Assembly: GCA_963742305.1 (NCBI GenBank)
Contig: CAVULN010000030.1
Span: forward strand, 12,348 to 76,347
DNA from: Roseiarcus sp963742305
Lineage (GTDB): Bacteria > Pseudomonadota > Alphaproteobacteria > Rhizobiales > Beijerinckiaceae
Reading direction: 5' to 3'
Length of the DNA stretch: 64,000 bases
The notes below the pieces were generated by a model. It was not told where the DNA came from and did not search any database. It saw only the letters and a program-made list of their open reading frames with translations. The stretch's first letter is position 1. Each line of letters opens with the position of its first letter. The translations under genes were made by a program, and so were the position numbers. This document shows, one piece after another, positions 8,677 to 17,705 of this stretch.

Positions 8677-10186
8677 ATGATCGGTCTCGCCACGCCTGAA
8701 ATCTGGTTCGTTTGCGGCTCCCAGCATCTCTACGGTCCAGGGCCCCTGCGCGAGGTCGCGGCGCACGGGCGGGAGATCGCGGGCGCGCTCGCGCGCTCGC
8801 CGAAGCTCCCCTTGAAGGTCCAGTTCAAGGCGCTCCTGACCACGCCGGACGAGATCGCCAAGCTGTGCCTCGAGGCGAATTCCGACGCCAATTGCGCCGG
8901 CCTCATCCTCTGGATGCACACCTTCTCGCCCTCGAAAATGTGGATGCGGGGGTTGAATGCGCTTCAGAAACCGTTCGTCCATCTCCACACCCAGTTCGAC
9001 CGCGACCTGCCCTGGGACACGATCGACATGGACTTCATGAATCTCAACCAGTCGGCGCATGGCGACCGCGAGGCGGGCTTCATCCACACGCGCATGCGTC
9101 TCGCCCGCAAGGTCGTGGTCGGCCATTGGTCCGATCCGGAGGTTCAGGACCGCATCGGCGCCTGGATGCGCGCGGCGCACGCGTGGGCCGACTGGCAGGG
9201 CGCGAAATTCTGCCGCTTCGGCGACAACATGCGCCAGGTCGCGGTGACCGAGGGCGACAAGGTCGCGGCCGAAATGAAATTCGGCTTCGCCACGAACACC
9301 TATGGCGTCGGCGACCTCGCGGCCGAGGTGAACGCCGTCTCCGACGCGAAGGCGAAGGCGCTCGCCAAGGACTACGAGGGGCTTTACGCGGTCGCGCCCG
9401 AACTCAAGAAGTCGGGCGCCCGCCACGAATCGCTGCTCTACGGAGCGCGGCTCGAACTCGGCCTGCGCGCCTTCCTCGAGCAGGGCGGCTTCAAGGGCTT
9501 CACCACGACCTTCGAGGACCTGCATGGCCTCAAGCAGCTTCCGGGCCTCGCGCCGCAGCGCCTGATGGCGGAAGGCTATGGCTTCGCCGGCGAGGGCGAC
9601 TGGAAGACGGCCGCTCTGGTGCGGGCGATGAAGGTGATGGGCGAGGGGCTTGAGGGCGGCACCTCGTTCATGGAGGACTACACCTATCATCTGGCGCCGG
9701 GCGGCCATCAGGTGCTCGGCGCGCACATGCTGGAAATCTGCCCGACCATCGCCGCGGGCAAGCCGAAGCTCGAGATTCATCCGCTATCCATCGGCGGCAA
9801 GGAGGACCCGGTCCGCCTCGTGTTCGACGCGCCTCCCGGGCCCGCGCTCAACGCCAGTCTCATCGATCTCGGCGCACGCTTCCGCCTCCTGGTCAACGAA
9901 GTGACGGCGGTCGATCACCCTGCCCTGCCCAAGCTGCCGGTCGCCCGCGCGGTGTGGGAATGCAAGCCCGACTTCAAGACCGCCTGCGCCGCCTGGATTC
10001 TGGCCGGCGGGGCGCACCATACGGGCTTCAGCTATAGCGTGACGCGGGAAATGCTCGAGGATTTCGCCGACCATCGCGGGCATTGAAATGGCCGTGATCG
10101 GTCCGGAAACGACGCTTCCGGCGTTCAAGCAGGACCTGCGCGCCAACGACGTCTATTACTATCTCGCCCAAGGATTCCGCGCCTGA
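8677..10186 (+). CDS. araA: L-arabinose isomerase, with an extra base close to the C-terminus
   Basis: The product converts L-arabinose to L-ribulose. Family hallmarks are IWFVCGSQHLYGPG at the start, LILWMHTFSPSKMW, and FMNLNQSAHGDREAGF. The first frame ends at a TGA at 10084-10086. The next frame encodes MAVIGPETTLPAFKQDLRAN followed by VYYYLAQGFRA, which matches the usual AraA ending (a PAFK..LRWNEVYY-like block). Deleting one G at 10078-10080 joins the two into about 503 residues, the usual family length. ATG 8677 is preferred over the upstream in-frame ATG because GAGG precedes it. The gene follows araB by 13 bases. Confidence 0.88.
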
Positions 10187-10206
10187 CGCGGGCAGGATCG
10201 AGGCCC

Positions 10207-10905
10207 ATGTTCAAGGAACTGAAGCGCGAAGCCTACGAAGCCAATGTCGCGTTGCCGCGGCACGGCCTCATCAACCTCACCTTCGGCAATGCGAGCGCGA
10301 TCGATCGCGCGCGCGCCATGTTCGCGATCAAGCCGAGCGGGGTCGACTACGCGAAGCTCAGGCCGAGGGACATGGTGGTCGTCGATCTCGAGGGACGCAA
10401 GGTCGAGGGGCGCCTCAACCCGTCGTCGGACACGCCGACCCATCGCAGGCTGTTCCTCGCCTTCCCGAGCATCGGCGGCGTGGCGCACACCCATTCGACC
10501 TGCGCGACCGCCTTCGCCCAGGCCGGCCGGCCGATCCCGAACTTCGGCACGACGCATGCGGATTATTTCAACGGCGAAGTGTCGGTCACCCGCAAGATGA
10601 CGCCGGCCGAGATCGCGACCGATTATGAGTGGGAGACGGGAAACGTCATCGTCGAGACCATGCAGAACCGGGACCCCGCCGACTTTCCCGGCGTTCTCGT
10701 CAACCGGCACGCGCCGTTCACGTGGGGGCCGACCGTGGCGAAGGCGGTCGAGGCCGCGGTCGCTCTCGAGTGCGTCGCCGAGATGGCGCTGATGTCGCTT
10801 CAGCTGAACCCCGCCCTCGCGCCGATCGAGGAGGAGCTTCTGAACAAGCACTTCCGCCGCAAGCACGGGGCCCAAGCCTATTACGGGCAGAAATCCGGTC
10901 ACTAG
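10207..10905 (+). CDS. araD: L-ribulose-5-phosphate 4-epimerase
   Basis: The 232-residue class II aldolase-fold enzyme converts L-ribulose-5-phosphate to D-xylulose-5-phosphate, which enters the pentose phosphate pathway. The zinc ligands are visible in GGVAHTHSTCATAFAQAG, plus a later His in VLVNRHAPFTWG. The start ELKREAYEANVALPRHGLI and the end RRKHGAQAYYGQ are typical of AraD. The length is normal and the frame intact. It follows araA directly, completing the isomerase pathway in the order importer, araB, araA, araD. Confidence 0.93.
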   Translation: MFKELKREAYEANVALPRHGLINLTFGNASAIDRARAMFAIKPSGVDYAKLRPRDMVVVDLEGRKVEGRLNPSSDTPTHRRLFLAFPSIGGVAHTHSTCATAFAQAGRPIPNFGTTHADYFNGEVSVTRKMTPAEIATDYEWETGNVIVETMQNRDPADFPGVLVNRHAPFTWGPTVAKAVEAAVALECVAEMALMSLQLNPALAPIEEELLNKHFRRKHGAQAYYGQKSGH

Positions 10906-10914
10906 GGCGGGCGT

Positions 10915-11745
10915 TCAGGGCGCAGAGCGGCCTTTCGCGCGCGCAAGCGGCCCGTCGTTGAGGCGCGCGAGATCGAAGGCGAGCACGTCGCGCAGGAGAT
11001 CGAGAAACGCCTCCGCCGCGTTCTCGGCGCAGGCGCGGCCCTTGTCGGCGCTCGCCTTGGACGCATCGCCCGCCGTGCCCAGCGGATGCAGATCGCTCGC
11101 CATCCAGCCGAAGCCGATCGGCTGCGTCACCCGAAGCTGCCGGAATTCCCGCTCGATTCCGATCGCCGAGCTCATGAAGTTCTGCGCTTCGCTCATCCTG
11201 ACCGTCTTCGGCTGGAACGCGAGCATGAGCGAGGTCTCCGCTTCGCCGCCATGGATGCCATGCGCCCGCTCTTCCGCCGAGAACAGCTCCGGCGGATAGC
11301 CGAGCCTGTGCCAGGCCGCGTGGACCGCGAGCATGCGGTGGCGCACGCGCAGCTCTCTCGCCACCGCATCGATCACCGCAACATTGCCCCCATGCGAGTT
11401 CATGACAATGAGCTTGCGGCATCCCGTGCGCGCGACGCTCTCGCCGATCTCGATCCAGGCGCGGGTGACGGTCTCATATGAAAAGGTGAGCGTGCCGGGA
11501 TATTCGATATGCTCGTTCGACTTGCCGACCGCCTGGATGGGCAGGATCAGGACCGGCATGTCGTCAGGGATTCGCTTGACCGCGGTCGCGAAGTAACCCT
11601 CGTTGATGAACATGTCGACTCCGACCGGCAGGTGGGGCCCGTGCTGCTCGATCGCGGCCACCGGCAGGACTGCGACGACCTTGCTCATGTCGGCGGCGGC
11701 GAAATCGCGCCAGCTCATCTCGGCCCAGAATTTCGTCGGCAGCAT
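10915..11745 (-). CDS. Creatininase-family amidohydrolase
   Basis: The 276-residue metal-dependent enzyme shows the creatininase-family metal ligands AIEQHGPHLPVGVD, VMNSHGGNVA and GIHGGEAETSLMLA. The family hydrolyses cyclic or linear amides (creatinine, formamidopyrimidine-type intermediates). The exact substrate cannot be read from sequence. It runs convergently toward araD and is followed upstream by a RidA gene in the same orientation, separated by about 30 bases, so these two probably form an operon. Together with the deaminase-like gene at 13286 it suggests breakdown of a nitrogen heterocycle. Confidence 0.85.
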   Translation of the reverse strand: MLPTKFWAEMSWRDFAAADMSKVVAVLPVAAIEQHGPHLPVGVDMFINEGYFATAVKRIPDDMPVLILPIQAVGKSNEHIEYPGTLTFSYETVTRAWIEIGESVARTGCRKLIVMNSHGGNVAVIDAVARELRVRHRMLAVHAAWHRLGYPPELFSAEERAHGIHGGEAETSLMLAFQPKTVRMSEAQNFMSSAIGIEREFRQLRVTQPIGFGWMASDLHPLGTAGDASKASADKGRACAENAAEAFLDLLRDVLAFDLARLNDGPLARAKGRSAP

Positions 11746-11775
11746 GCGGATCTCCTGGAGTTCGCCGGGCGCCGT

Positions 11776-12162
11776 TCAGGGGGCGCGGGCGGCGACGGCC
11801 TCGATCTCGACCTTGAATTCGGGCCGGGCGAATCCCTGAACGATCATCAAGGTCGAGGCCGGGGGCGGATTGCTCACGAATTGGTCGCGCGCCTTCATGT
11901 ATGCGCTCAAATATTGAGCCGCGCTGACATAGGCGTTGAGGCGGACGAGATCGTCAAGCGACATCGACGCTTCGCCCAAGACCGCGGCGATGGCGCGAAA
12001 GCATAGACGCGCCTGAGCCTCGGCGTCCTCGGGGATGACGCCGTCGGCGCCAATTCCCAATTGGCCGGAGCAGAAGACGATGCGCGATCCGGCGGGAACC
12101 TCCAGCCCATGGGCATAATTGGCGAAAGGCGGGTGGATTGCGTTCGGGTTCAATCTGCGCAT
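11776..12162 (-). CDS. RidA-family enamine/imine deaminase
   Basis: The 128-residue protein has the YjgF/YER057c/UK114 fold pattern: VFCSGQLGIGADG near the N-terminus, QARLCFRAIAAVLGEASMSL in the middle and an acidic end VKVEIEAVAA-like block (FKVEIEAVAARAP). RidA proteins hydrolyse reactive enamine/imine intermediates, and members located in catabolic operons often have a pathway-specific deaminase role. The usual active-site Arg near the C-terminal third is not obvious (the region reads STLMIVQGFARPEFKVEI), so a specialised subfamily is likely. It is divergent from the binding-protein gene at 12271. Confidence 0.82.
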   Translation of the reverse strand: MRRLNPNAIHPPFANYAHGLEVPAGSRIVFCSGQLGIGADGVIPEDAEAQARLCFRAIAAVLGEASMSLDDLVRLNAYVSAAQYLSAYMKARDQFVSNPPPASTLMIVQGFARPEFKVEIEAVAARAP

Positions 12163-12270
12163 CTGCTAGGGTCTCCAATGGCGGCGGGTCTCGCGCTCGG
12201 CGCGCGCAATCGGCTAGTATGGCGCCCAAGTTGCAGGCGTCGATATTGCGATGCGAGATCGGAGCAAACA

Positions 12271-13266
12271 ATGAAATCCTTATGCGCGGCCCTCTCCCTC
12301 GGATTTTGCCTGGCCGCCTCGTCCGCGCTCGCCGCCGACAAGGTTTCGTTCGGGACCAACTGGCTCGCCGAGGCCGAGCATGGCGGATATTACCAGGCGC
12401 TGGTCGACGGCACTTACGCGAAATACGGCCTCGACGTGACCATCATGCAGGGAGGACCGCAGTCCGCCAACGAGATCCTGCTGGCGGCGGGCAAGCTCGA
12501 CTTCTACATGGGCGGCAACCTCCTCCTGGCCTTCGACGCGGTCGACCGGCAGGTGCCGCTGGTGGTCGTCGCCGCCGATTTCCAGAAAGATCCGCAGATC
12601 ATGATGTCGCACCCCGGAGTGGGCCTCGACAAATGGACCGACCTGCCCAAGGCGACGGCGTTCGTCGGCAAGGAGGCGCTCGGGTCGTTCTATCAGTGGA
12701 TGAAGTCGGCTTACGGATTCAAGGAAGAGAATGTGAGGCCCTACAACTTCAATCCGGGGCCGTTCATCGCCGACAAGAATTCGATCCAGCAGGGCTACGT
12801 CACCTCGGAGCCCTTCGCGGTCGAGCGCGAGGGCCATTTCAAGCCGAACATCTTCCTGCTGGCGGACCAGGGCTACGCGACCTACGCCACCACGATCGAA
12901 ACCCGCGCCGATCTCATCGCCAAGCATCCCGACATTGTCCAGCGTTTCGTCGACGCCTCGGCGATCGGCTGGTACCACTACCTCTATGGCGACAACGCCA
13001 AGGCGAACGCCCGGATCAAGCAGGACAACCCGGAGATGACCGACGAGCAGATCGCCTTCTCGATCGCCAAGATCAAGGAATACGGCCTGGTCGACTCCGG
13101 CGACACGCTGAAGCTCGGAATCGGCGCGATGACCGACGAGCGGGTCAAGGCGTTCTACGACCAGATGGTGAAGGCCGGCGTGGTCAAGCCGGGCCTCGAT
13201 TACAAGAAGGCCTATACTTTGCAGTTCGTCGACAAGGGCGTCGGCCTCGACCTGCGCCCGAAGTGA
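12271..13266 (+). CDS. NMT1/THI5-like ABC transporter substrate-binding protein
   Basis: The 331-residue protein starts with a signal peptide (ALSLGFCLAASSALAA) and continues with VSFGTNWLAEAEHGGYYQAL, the typical opening of binding proteins for pyrimidine precursors, riboflavin, sulfonates and related heterocycles. GGPQSANEILLAAGKLDFYM is also characteristic. A GGAG site lies seven bases before the ATG. No matching permease or ATPase gene is in the window, so the importer is either completed elsewhere or has been lost. Its neighbours suggest that it feeds a heterocyclic or amide substrate to the deaminase and oxidase that follow. Confidence 0.85.
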   Translation: MKSLCAALSLGFCLAASSALAADKVSFGTNWLAEAEHGGYYQALVDGTYAKYGLDVTIMQGGPQSANEILLAAGKLDFYMGGNLLLAFDAVDRQVPLVVVAADFQKDPQIMMSHPGVGLDKWTDLPKATAFVGKEALGSFYQWMKSAYGFKEENVRPYNFNPGPFIADKNSIQQGYVTSEPFAVEREGHFKPNIFLLADQGYATYATTIETRADLIAKHPDIVQRFVDASAIGWYHYLYGDNAKANARIKQDNPEMTDEQIAFSIAKIKEYGLVDSGDTLKLGIGAMTDERVKAFYDQMVKAGVVKPGLDYKKAYTLQFVDKGVGLDLRPK

Positions 13267-13285
13267 CGCGCGCGGGCATCTTCGC

Positions 13286-14636
13286 ATGAACGATCGCCGG
13301 GAACGGCACGAGGAAGCGTCCGCGCTTCTCCCCTTGAGCGCGGAACGCTACGCGCTGAAACAGGCGCGCGTGCTCGGCCGCTCGCTGCCCGAGCCTGTCG
13401 GCCCGCTCGACGCCGACGGTTTCGCTCTGGTCGACATCCTCGTCGACAAGGGTGCGATCGCGAAGATCGCCCCCGCTCGCGCGATCGACTTCGGCGCCGT
13501 GCCGGAAGTCGCGATGTCGGGGCGCATCGCGCTGCCGCTGTTCGTCGACGTCCACACCCATATCGACAAGGGCCACATCTGGCGGCGAAAGCGCAACCCG
13601 ACCGGCGATTTTAAGAGCGCTCTCGCCGCCACGATCGAAGATCGCGCCGCCAACTGGACCGCCGCCGATGTCGCGGCGCGGATGGAGTTCAGCCTGCGCT
13701 CGGCCTACGCGCACGGGACGGGCGCGCTTCGCACCCATATCGACAGCGTCGGCCCGCAGACCCGGATCAGCTGGCCGGTCTTCGCCGAGGCGCGCGAGCG
13801 CTGGCGGGGCCGGATCGAGCTCCAGGCCTCGCCCCTGTTCAGCATCGAGCTGGCGCTGGACGCTTCCCACATGGCCGACGTCGAGGCGATGCTCGACGCC
13901 CATGGCTGCGGAATAGCGGGCGCCGCGACCCGCATGGTCCCCGAACTGCGTGAAGGGCTCGGCGTCCTCTTCGATCTCGCCGAGCGCAAGGGCTGGGAGC
14001 TCGACTTCCATGTCGACGAAAGCTCCGATCCCGCGGCTCGCGCTCTCAGGATGGTCGCCGACATGGCGATCGAGCGGCGTTTTCCCCGTCGCATTCTTGT
14101 CGGCCACTGCTGCTCGCTCGCGCTGCAGGAGGATGACGAGCGGCTGAGGACCATCGACGCCGTCGCGCGCGCCGGGCTCAGCGTCGTCAGCCTGCCGATG
14201 TGCAACATGTTCCTTCAGGATCGCGAGATCGGCCGCACGCCGCGCTGGCGGGGCGTGACCGCGCTGCACGAACTGAAAAGCGCCGGCGTTCGTGTGATGA
14301 TCGCCAGCGACAACACCCGCGATCCGTTTTACGCTTATGGCGATCTCGACATGATGGAAGTGTGGCGCGAAGGCGTGCGGATCCTGCATCTCGACTATCC
14401 GTTCGCCGACTGGGCGCCGGCGGCCGCGGGCTTCCCGGCTGAGGCGATGGGGCTCGACCTCGGCGTTCTGCGGCCAGGCGGGCGCGCCGACATGATCCTG
14501 ACGCGCGCGAGAGATTTCATCGAGCTTCTCGCCCGTCCGCAATCCGATCGCGTCGTGGTGCAGAAACGGGAAGGCCTCGAGCGCCAGGCCTCCCGATTAT
14601 TCCGAGCTCGACGCCCTCGAAGGCCTCGCGCCATGA
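13286..14636 (+). CDS. Cytosine-deaminase-like amidohydrolase, one extra base near the C-terminus
   Basis: The metal ligands of the amidohydrolase superfamily are visible: FVDVHTHIDKGHIW (HxH), WELDFHVDES, ILVGHCCSLAL and VMIASDNTRDPFYAYG (the Asp that activates water). This arrangement is that of cytosine deaminases and related aminohydrolases. The frame appears to run into the next gene. Deleting one A at 14564-14566 gives a natural ending (DYSELDALEGLAP) and a TGA at 14634-14636 that overlaps the next ATG as ATGA. The apparent 628-residue fusion with the oxidase is therefore an artefact of the frame shift. Product about 449 residues. Confidence 0.8.
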
Positions 14637-16069
14637 GCCAGGCTTACGACATCGCCGCGCTGCGCGCCGAGATCGGCGCCGATCAAGTGGGAGGACAATC
14701 CCATCCTGGTCCGGCAGAAGAGCCGCGACTTCTACTGGTATTCGCCGGTGCTCAAGCGCGAGCTCGACAACGGTCACCGCCGACGTCGTCGTCACGCCCA
14801 AGAGCGAGGCCGAGGTGCGGACGGTCCTCACGGCCGGCTTACCGGCTCGGGATTCCGGTGACGCCGCGCGGCGCCGGAACCGGCAATTACGGGCAGGCGA
14901 TGCCGCTCATGGGCGGGGTGCTGATGAACCTCGCCGAGATGAACAAGGTCCATTCGATCGAATGGGCGCGGGTCGTCTGCGAGCCGGGCGCCGTGCTCGA
15001 TCGACATCGACAAGGCGGCGGAGGCTTCGGGCCAGGAATTGCGCATGTATCCCGTCCACCCGGGGGACCGCGTCGATCGGCGGCTTCGTCGCCGGCGGCT
15101 CGGGCGGCGTCGGCTCGATCAGCTGGGGCGGCCTGCGCGATTTCGGCAACGTGCTGCGCCTGCGCGTCGTGACGCATGGAGGCGGAGCCGCGCATGCTCG
15201 AACTCACCGGCGAGGATCTGCACAAGGCGGTGCACGCCTATGGCACCAACGGCATCATCACCGAGGTCGAGGTGCCGCTGACCGCGCGCTACGATTGGGT
15301 CGAGGTCATTGTCGGCTTCGACCGTTTCGACGCCGCGACCGCCTACGCGCTCTCGCTCGCCGAGCAGGACGGCATCCTGAAGAAGCTGGTCACGGTGGTC
15401 GAAGGCCCCGCGCCGCACGATTATTTCCTGCGCCATCGCGCGCTCATTCCCAGGGACGCGAGCGTCGTCATTCTGATGATCGCGCCGCACGCGCTCGACG
15501 CCTTCGAGGCCTTCACCCGGCCCTACAAGGACGCGCGCATCCTCCTCGATTCGAGCAAGGCCTCGCCCGAGGCGCTCGCCGGCCTGCCGCCCGCCTACGA
15601 ACTGACCTGGAACCACACCACCCTCCGCGGGCTCAGGGTCGATCCCCGCATCACCTACCTCCAGGCCCGTTATCCGAGCGAAGGAGCGCTTCGGGCGATC
15701 AGGACGATCCACGACCGCTACGGGGAGGAGGTCAGGGGCCATCTCGAGCTCATCCGCTTCAACGGGCGGATCGGGTTCGCCGGGCTGCCGCTGGTCAGGT
15801 TCACCACCGAAGCGCGGCTGAACGAGATCATCGCCGAGCACGAGGCGATGGGGATCATGATCTTCAATCCCCACCGCTACACGCTCGAGGAGGGGGGGAT
15901 GAAACAGACCGACGCGATCCAGCTCGCGTTCAAGCGCGAGACCGACCCCAAGGGCCTGCTCAATCCGGGCAAGATGATCGCCTGGGAGAATCCGGACTTC
16001 GACTTCTCCGCCGGGCGAAACTTCCTCTTCCCCGGTCTTGAAGCGCGGGCGCGCGCGGCTGAGGCTTGA
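14633..16069 (+). CDS. FAD-binding oxidase (FAD_binding_4 type), six extra bases
   Basis: The joined product of about 476 residues resembles glycolate/D-lactate-type FAD oxidases. It has the PP-loop region YRLGIPVTPRGAGTGNYGQA, then STRGTASIGGFVAGGSGGVG and GTNGIITEVEVPL, and ends with the family-type KGLLNPGKM. The blocks lie in frames that cycle through all three phases and back, changing at 14684, 14772, 14836, 14999, 15051 and 15175, each by one extra base. From 15176 to 16069 the frame is clean. It is coupled to the amidohydrolase by ATGA overlap. The substrate is unknown; a role after deamination is inferred from context. Confidence 0.75.
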
Positions 16070-16075
16070 GCGCCG

Positions 16076-16661
16076 TTGCGCGTCCTGGTCCTGTTCGCCC
16101 ATCCGGTCGAAACGAGCTTCGCCGCGGCCCTGCATGCGAAGCTGGCCGAGACGCTGCAGCGCTCGCGGGCACGAGGTCGACGATTGCGATCTTTATGCCG
16201 AGCGCTTCGATCCGGTGATGTGGAGAGAGGAGCGGATCGACTACCACAATGTCGCGGTCAACCGCCGCAATGTCGCCCCTTACGTCGAACGGCTCCTGGC
16301 CGCCGAGGCGCTCGTGTTCTCCTATCCGGTCTGGAACATGGGCTTTCCGGCGATCCTCAAGGGGTTCGTCGACAAGGTGTTTCTGCCCGGCGTCAGCTTC
16401 ACGCTCGACCCGGACGGCTCGTACGAGGGCGCGCTTCACAACATCAGGCGGCTTGGCGCCGTTTGCACCTATGGCGGCTCACGGTTGCTGACCTTCATGA
16501 TGGGCGATCCGCCGCGCCGCTTTCTCACCCGATCGCTGCGCCGGATCTGCGCGCCGGGCGCAGCTTGCGACTATGTCGCCTGCTACGACATGAATCACTC
16601 GAGGGCCGACAGCCGCGCGGCGTTCCTCAAGACAGTCGAAGCGCGGTTCTCGACCTGGTGA
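16076..16661 (+). CDS. NAD(P)H-dependent flavodoxin-fold oxidoreductase, one extra base
   Basis: The product of about 194 residues is like quinone reductase and modulator-of-drug-activity (MdaB/KefF) proteins. It starts LVLFAHPVETSFAAALH, then GHEVDDCDLYAERFDP, and has the flavin-binding FSYPVWNMGFPAILKGFVD. The frame changes after the CGC at 16160-16162, where an extra T interrupts LQR-RGHEV. A TTG start at 16076 follows GAGG and lies seven bases after the oxidase stop. It probably supplies or accepts electrons for the oxidase or reduces a pathway quinone; this is inference. Confidence 0.75.
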
Positions 16662-16695
16662 GCCGGGTCATCGCGGGGGACGTGGATTGCGCCGC

Positions 16696-17604
16696 TCACT
16701 CCGTTCCCTCGGTCTCATCGCCTTCGATCGCGCGGCGGCGCCTGGTGAGTTCCGCCGCGGCGAAATCCATGAAGGCGCGCACCCTGGGCGAGCGGCGAAG
16801 ATCGGCATGAGTCAGCATCCATAGGCCGAGGTCGAGCTCGGGCACCAGATAGCCCACGCGCGTCAGGTCGGGGCTGTGATCGCCCAGGAAGCAGGGCAGC
16901 AAGGTCGCTCCAAAGCCGAGACGGGCGAGATGAAGCAGGCAATGGGCGGAATTGGCCTTGGCGACCAGCCGCTCCGGCGCGACGTTGGCCTCGATCCAGC
17001 GCCGGGCCGGCCCCCCTCCATTGGCTTCGCTCAATCCGATGAACGGCGTCGAATCCACCGGCGCCGAGCCGGGTTCGGCGATCAGATCGCGCCGGCAATA
17101 GACGCTCCATCGCCCGGTGCAGATTCTCCTTCCAACCAGCGTTTCGGGCGGATCGTTGGTCAGGCGGATCGCGATGTCGGCGTCGCGCCGGGAAAGGTTC
17201 AGCGATTGATCGGACAGGATCAGGTCGACCACGATGCCCGGATTGAGCGCCCGAAACTGGGAGACGATCTCGGGCATGAAATGCTGGCCGAGCGCCTCGG
17301 GGACGGTCACGGTGAGTTCGCCGGTCGGCTTCACGTCGCGGCCCGCGACCCGGCGCTCGAATTCGAGCACCGACTCGGCCATCGTGGCGGCGAGCGCGAT
17401 CATCTCCTGGCCCGCCGCCGTCGGTTCGTAGCCGGCGCGAGAGCGGTCGAACAGACGGGCGCCGACCGCGGCCTCGACCGACGCCAGCCGCCGGAACACC
17501 GTCGAATGATTGACCCCGAGACGCTCGGCCGCGCCGGCCAGCGAACGGGCTTCCGCGATCGACTTGACCAGTCGAAATTCGTCCCAGCTCAATCCTGCGT
17601 TCAT
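16696..17604 (-). CDS. LysR-family transcriptional regulator
   Basis: The 302-residue product has an N-terminal winged helix (FRLVKSIAEARSLAGAAERL, then LGVNHSTVFRRLASVEAAVG) and a LysR substrate-binding domain (GELTVTVPEALGQHFMPEIV). The ATG at 17604 is chosen because the HTH begins about ten residues later; an in-frame ATG at 17628 is the alternative. It is convergent with the reductase gene. LysR regulators often control adjacent catabolic operons, so the cluster at 12.2-16.7 kb is a plausible target, but no operator was identified. Confidence 0.87.
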   Translation of the reverse strand: MNAGLSWDEFRLVKSIAEARSLAGAAERLGVNHSTVFRRLASVEAAVGARLFDRSRAGYEPTAAGQEMIALAATMAESVLEFERRVAGRDVKPTGELTVTVPEALGQHFMPEIVSQFRALNPGIVVDLILSDQSLNLSRRDADIAIRLTNDPPETLVGRRICTGRWSVYCRRDLIAEPGSAPVDSTPFIGLSEANGGGPARRWIEANVAPERLVAKANSAHCLLHLARLGFGATLLPCFLGDHSPDLTRVGYLVPELDLGLWMLTHADLRRSPRVRAFMDFAAAELTRRRRAIEGDETEGTE

Positions 17605-17705
17605 GGCCCCAACGACGAGCGCCTCCAATTTCCCTATAATGACATGGAAAAAGGCCGGTTCGCAAGGCTCCGCGCCTTATCCTTAAGTCCGCCCCGCGCC
17701 CCCCT

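Noticed and set aside
10088..10186. A 32-codon small gene between araA and araD
   Set aside because: Its sequence is the conserved C-terminus of AraA, separated by an extra base, not an independent small protein.
13286..15172. An apparent 628-residue fusion of an amidohydrolase with a FAD oxidase
   Set aside because: The join exists only because one extra base at 14564-14566 skips the amidohydrolase stop. The natural ending and an ATGA overlap with the oxidase start are visible in the next frame.
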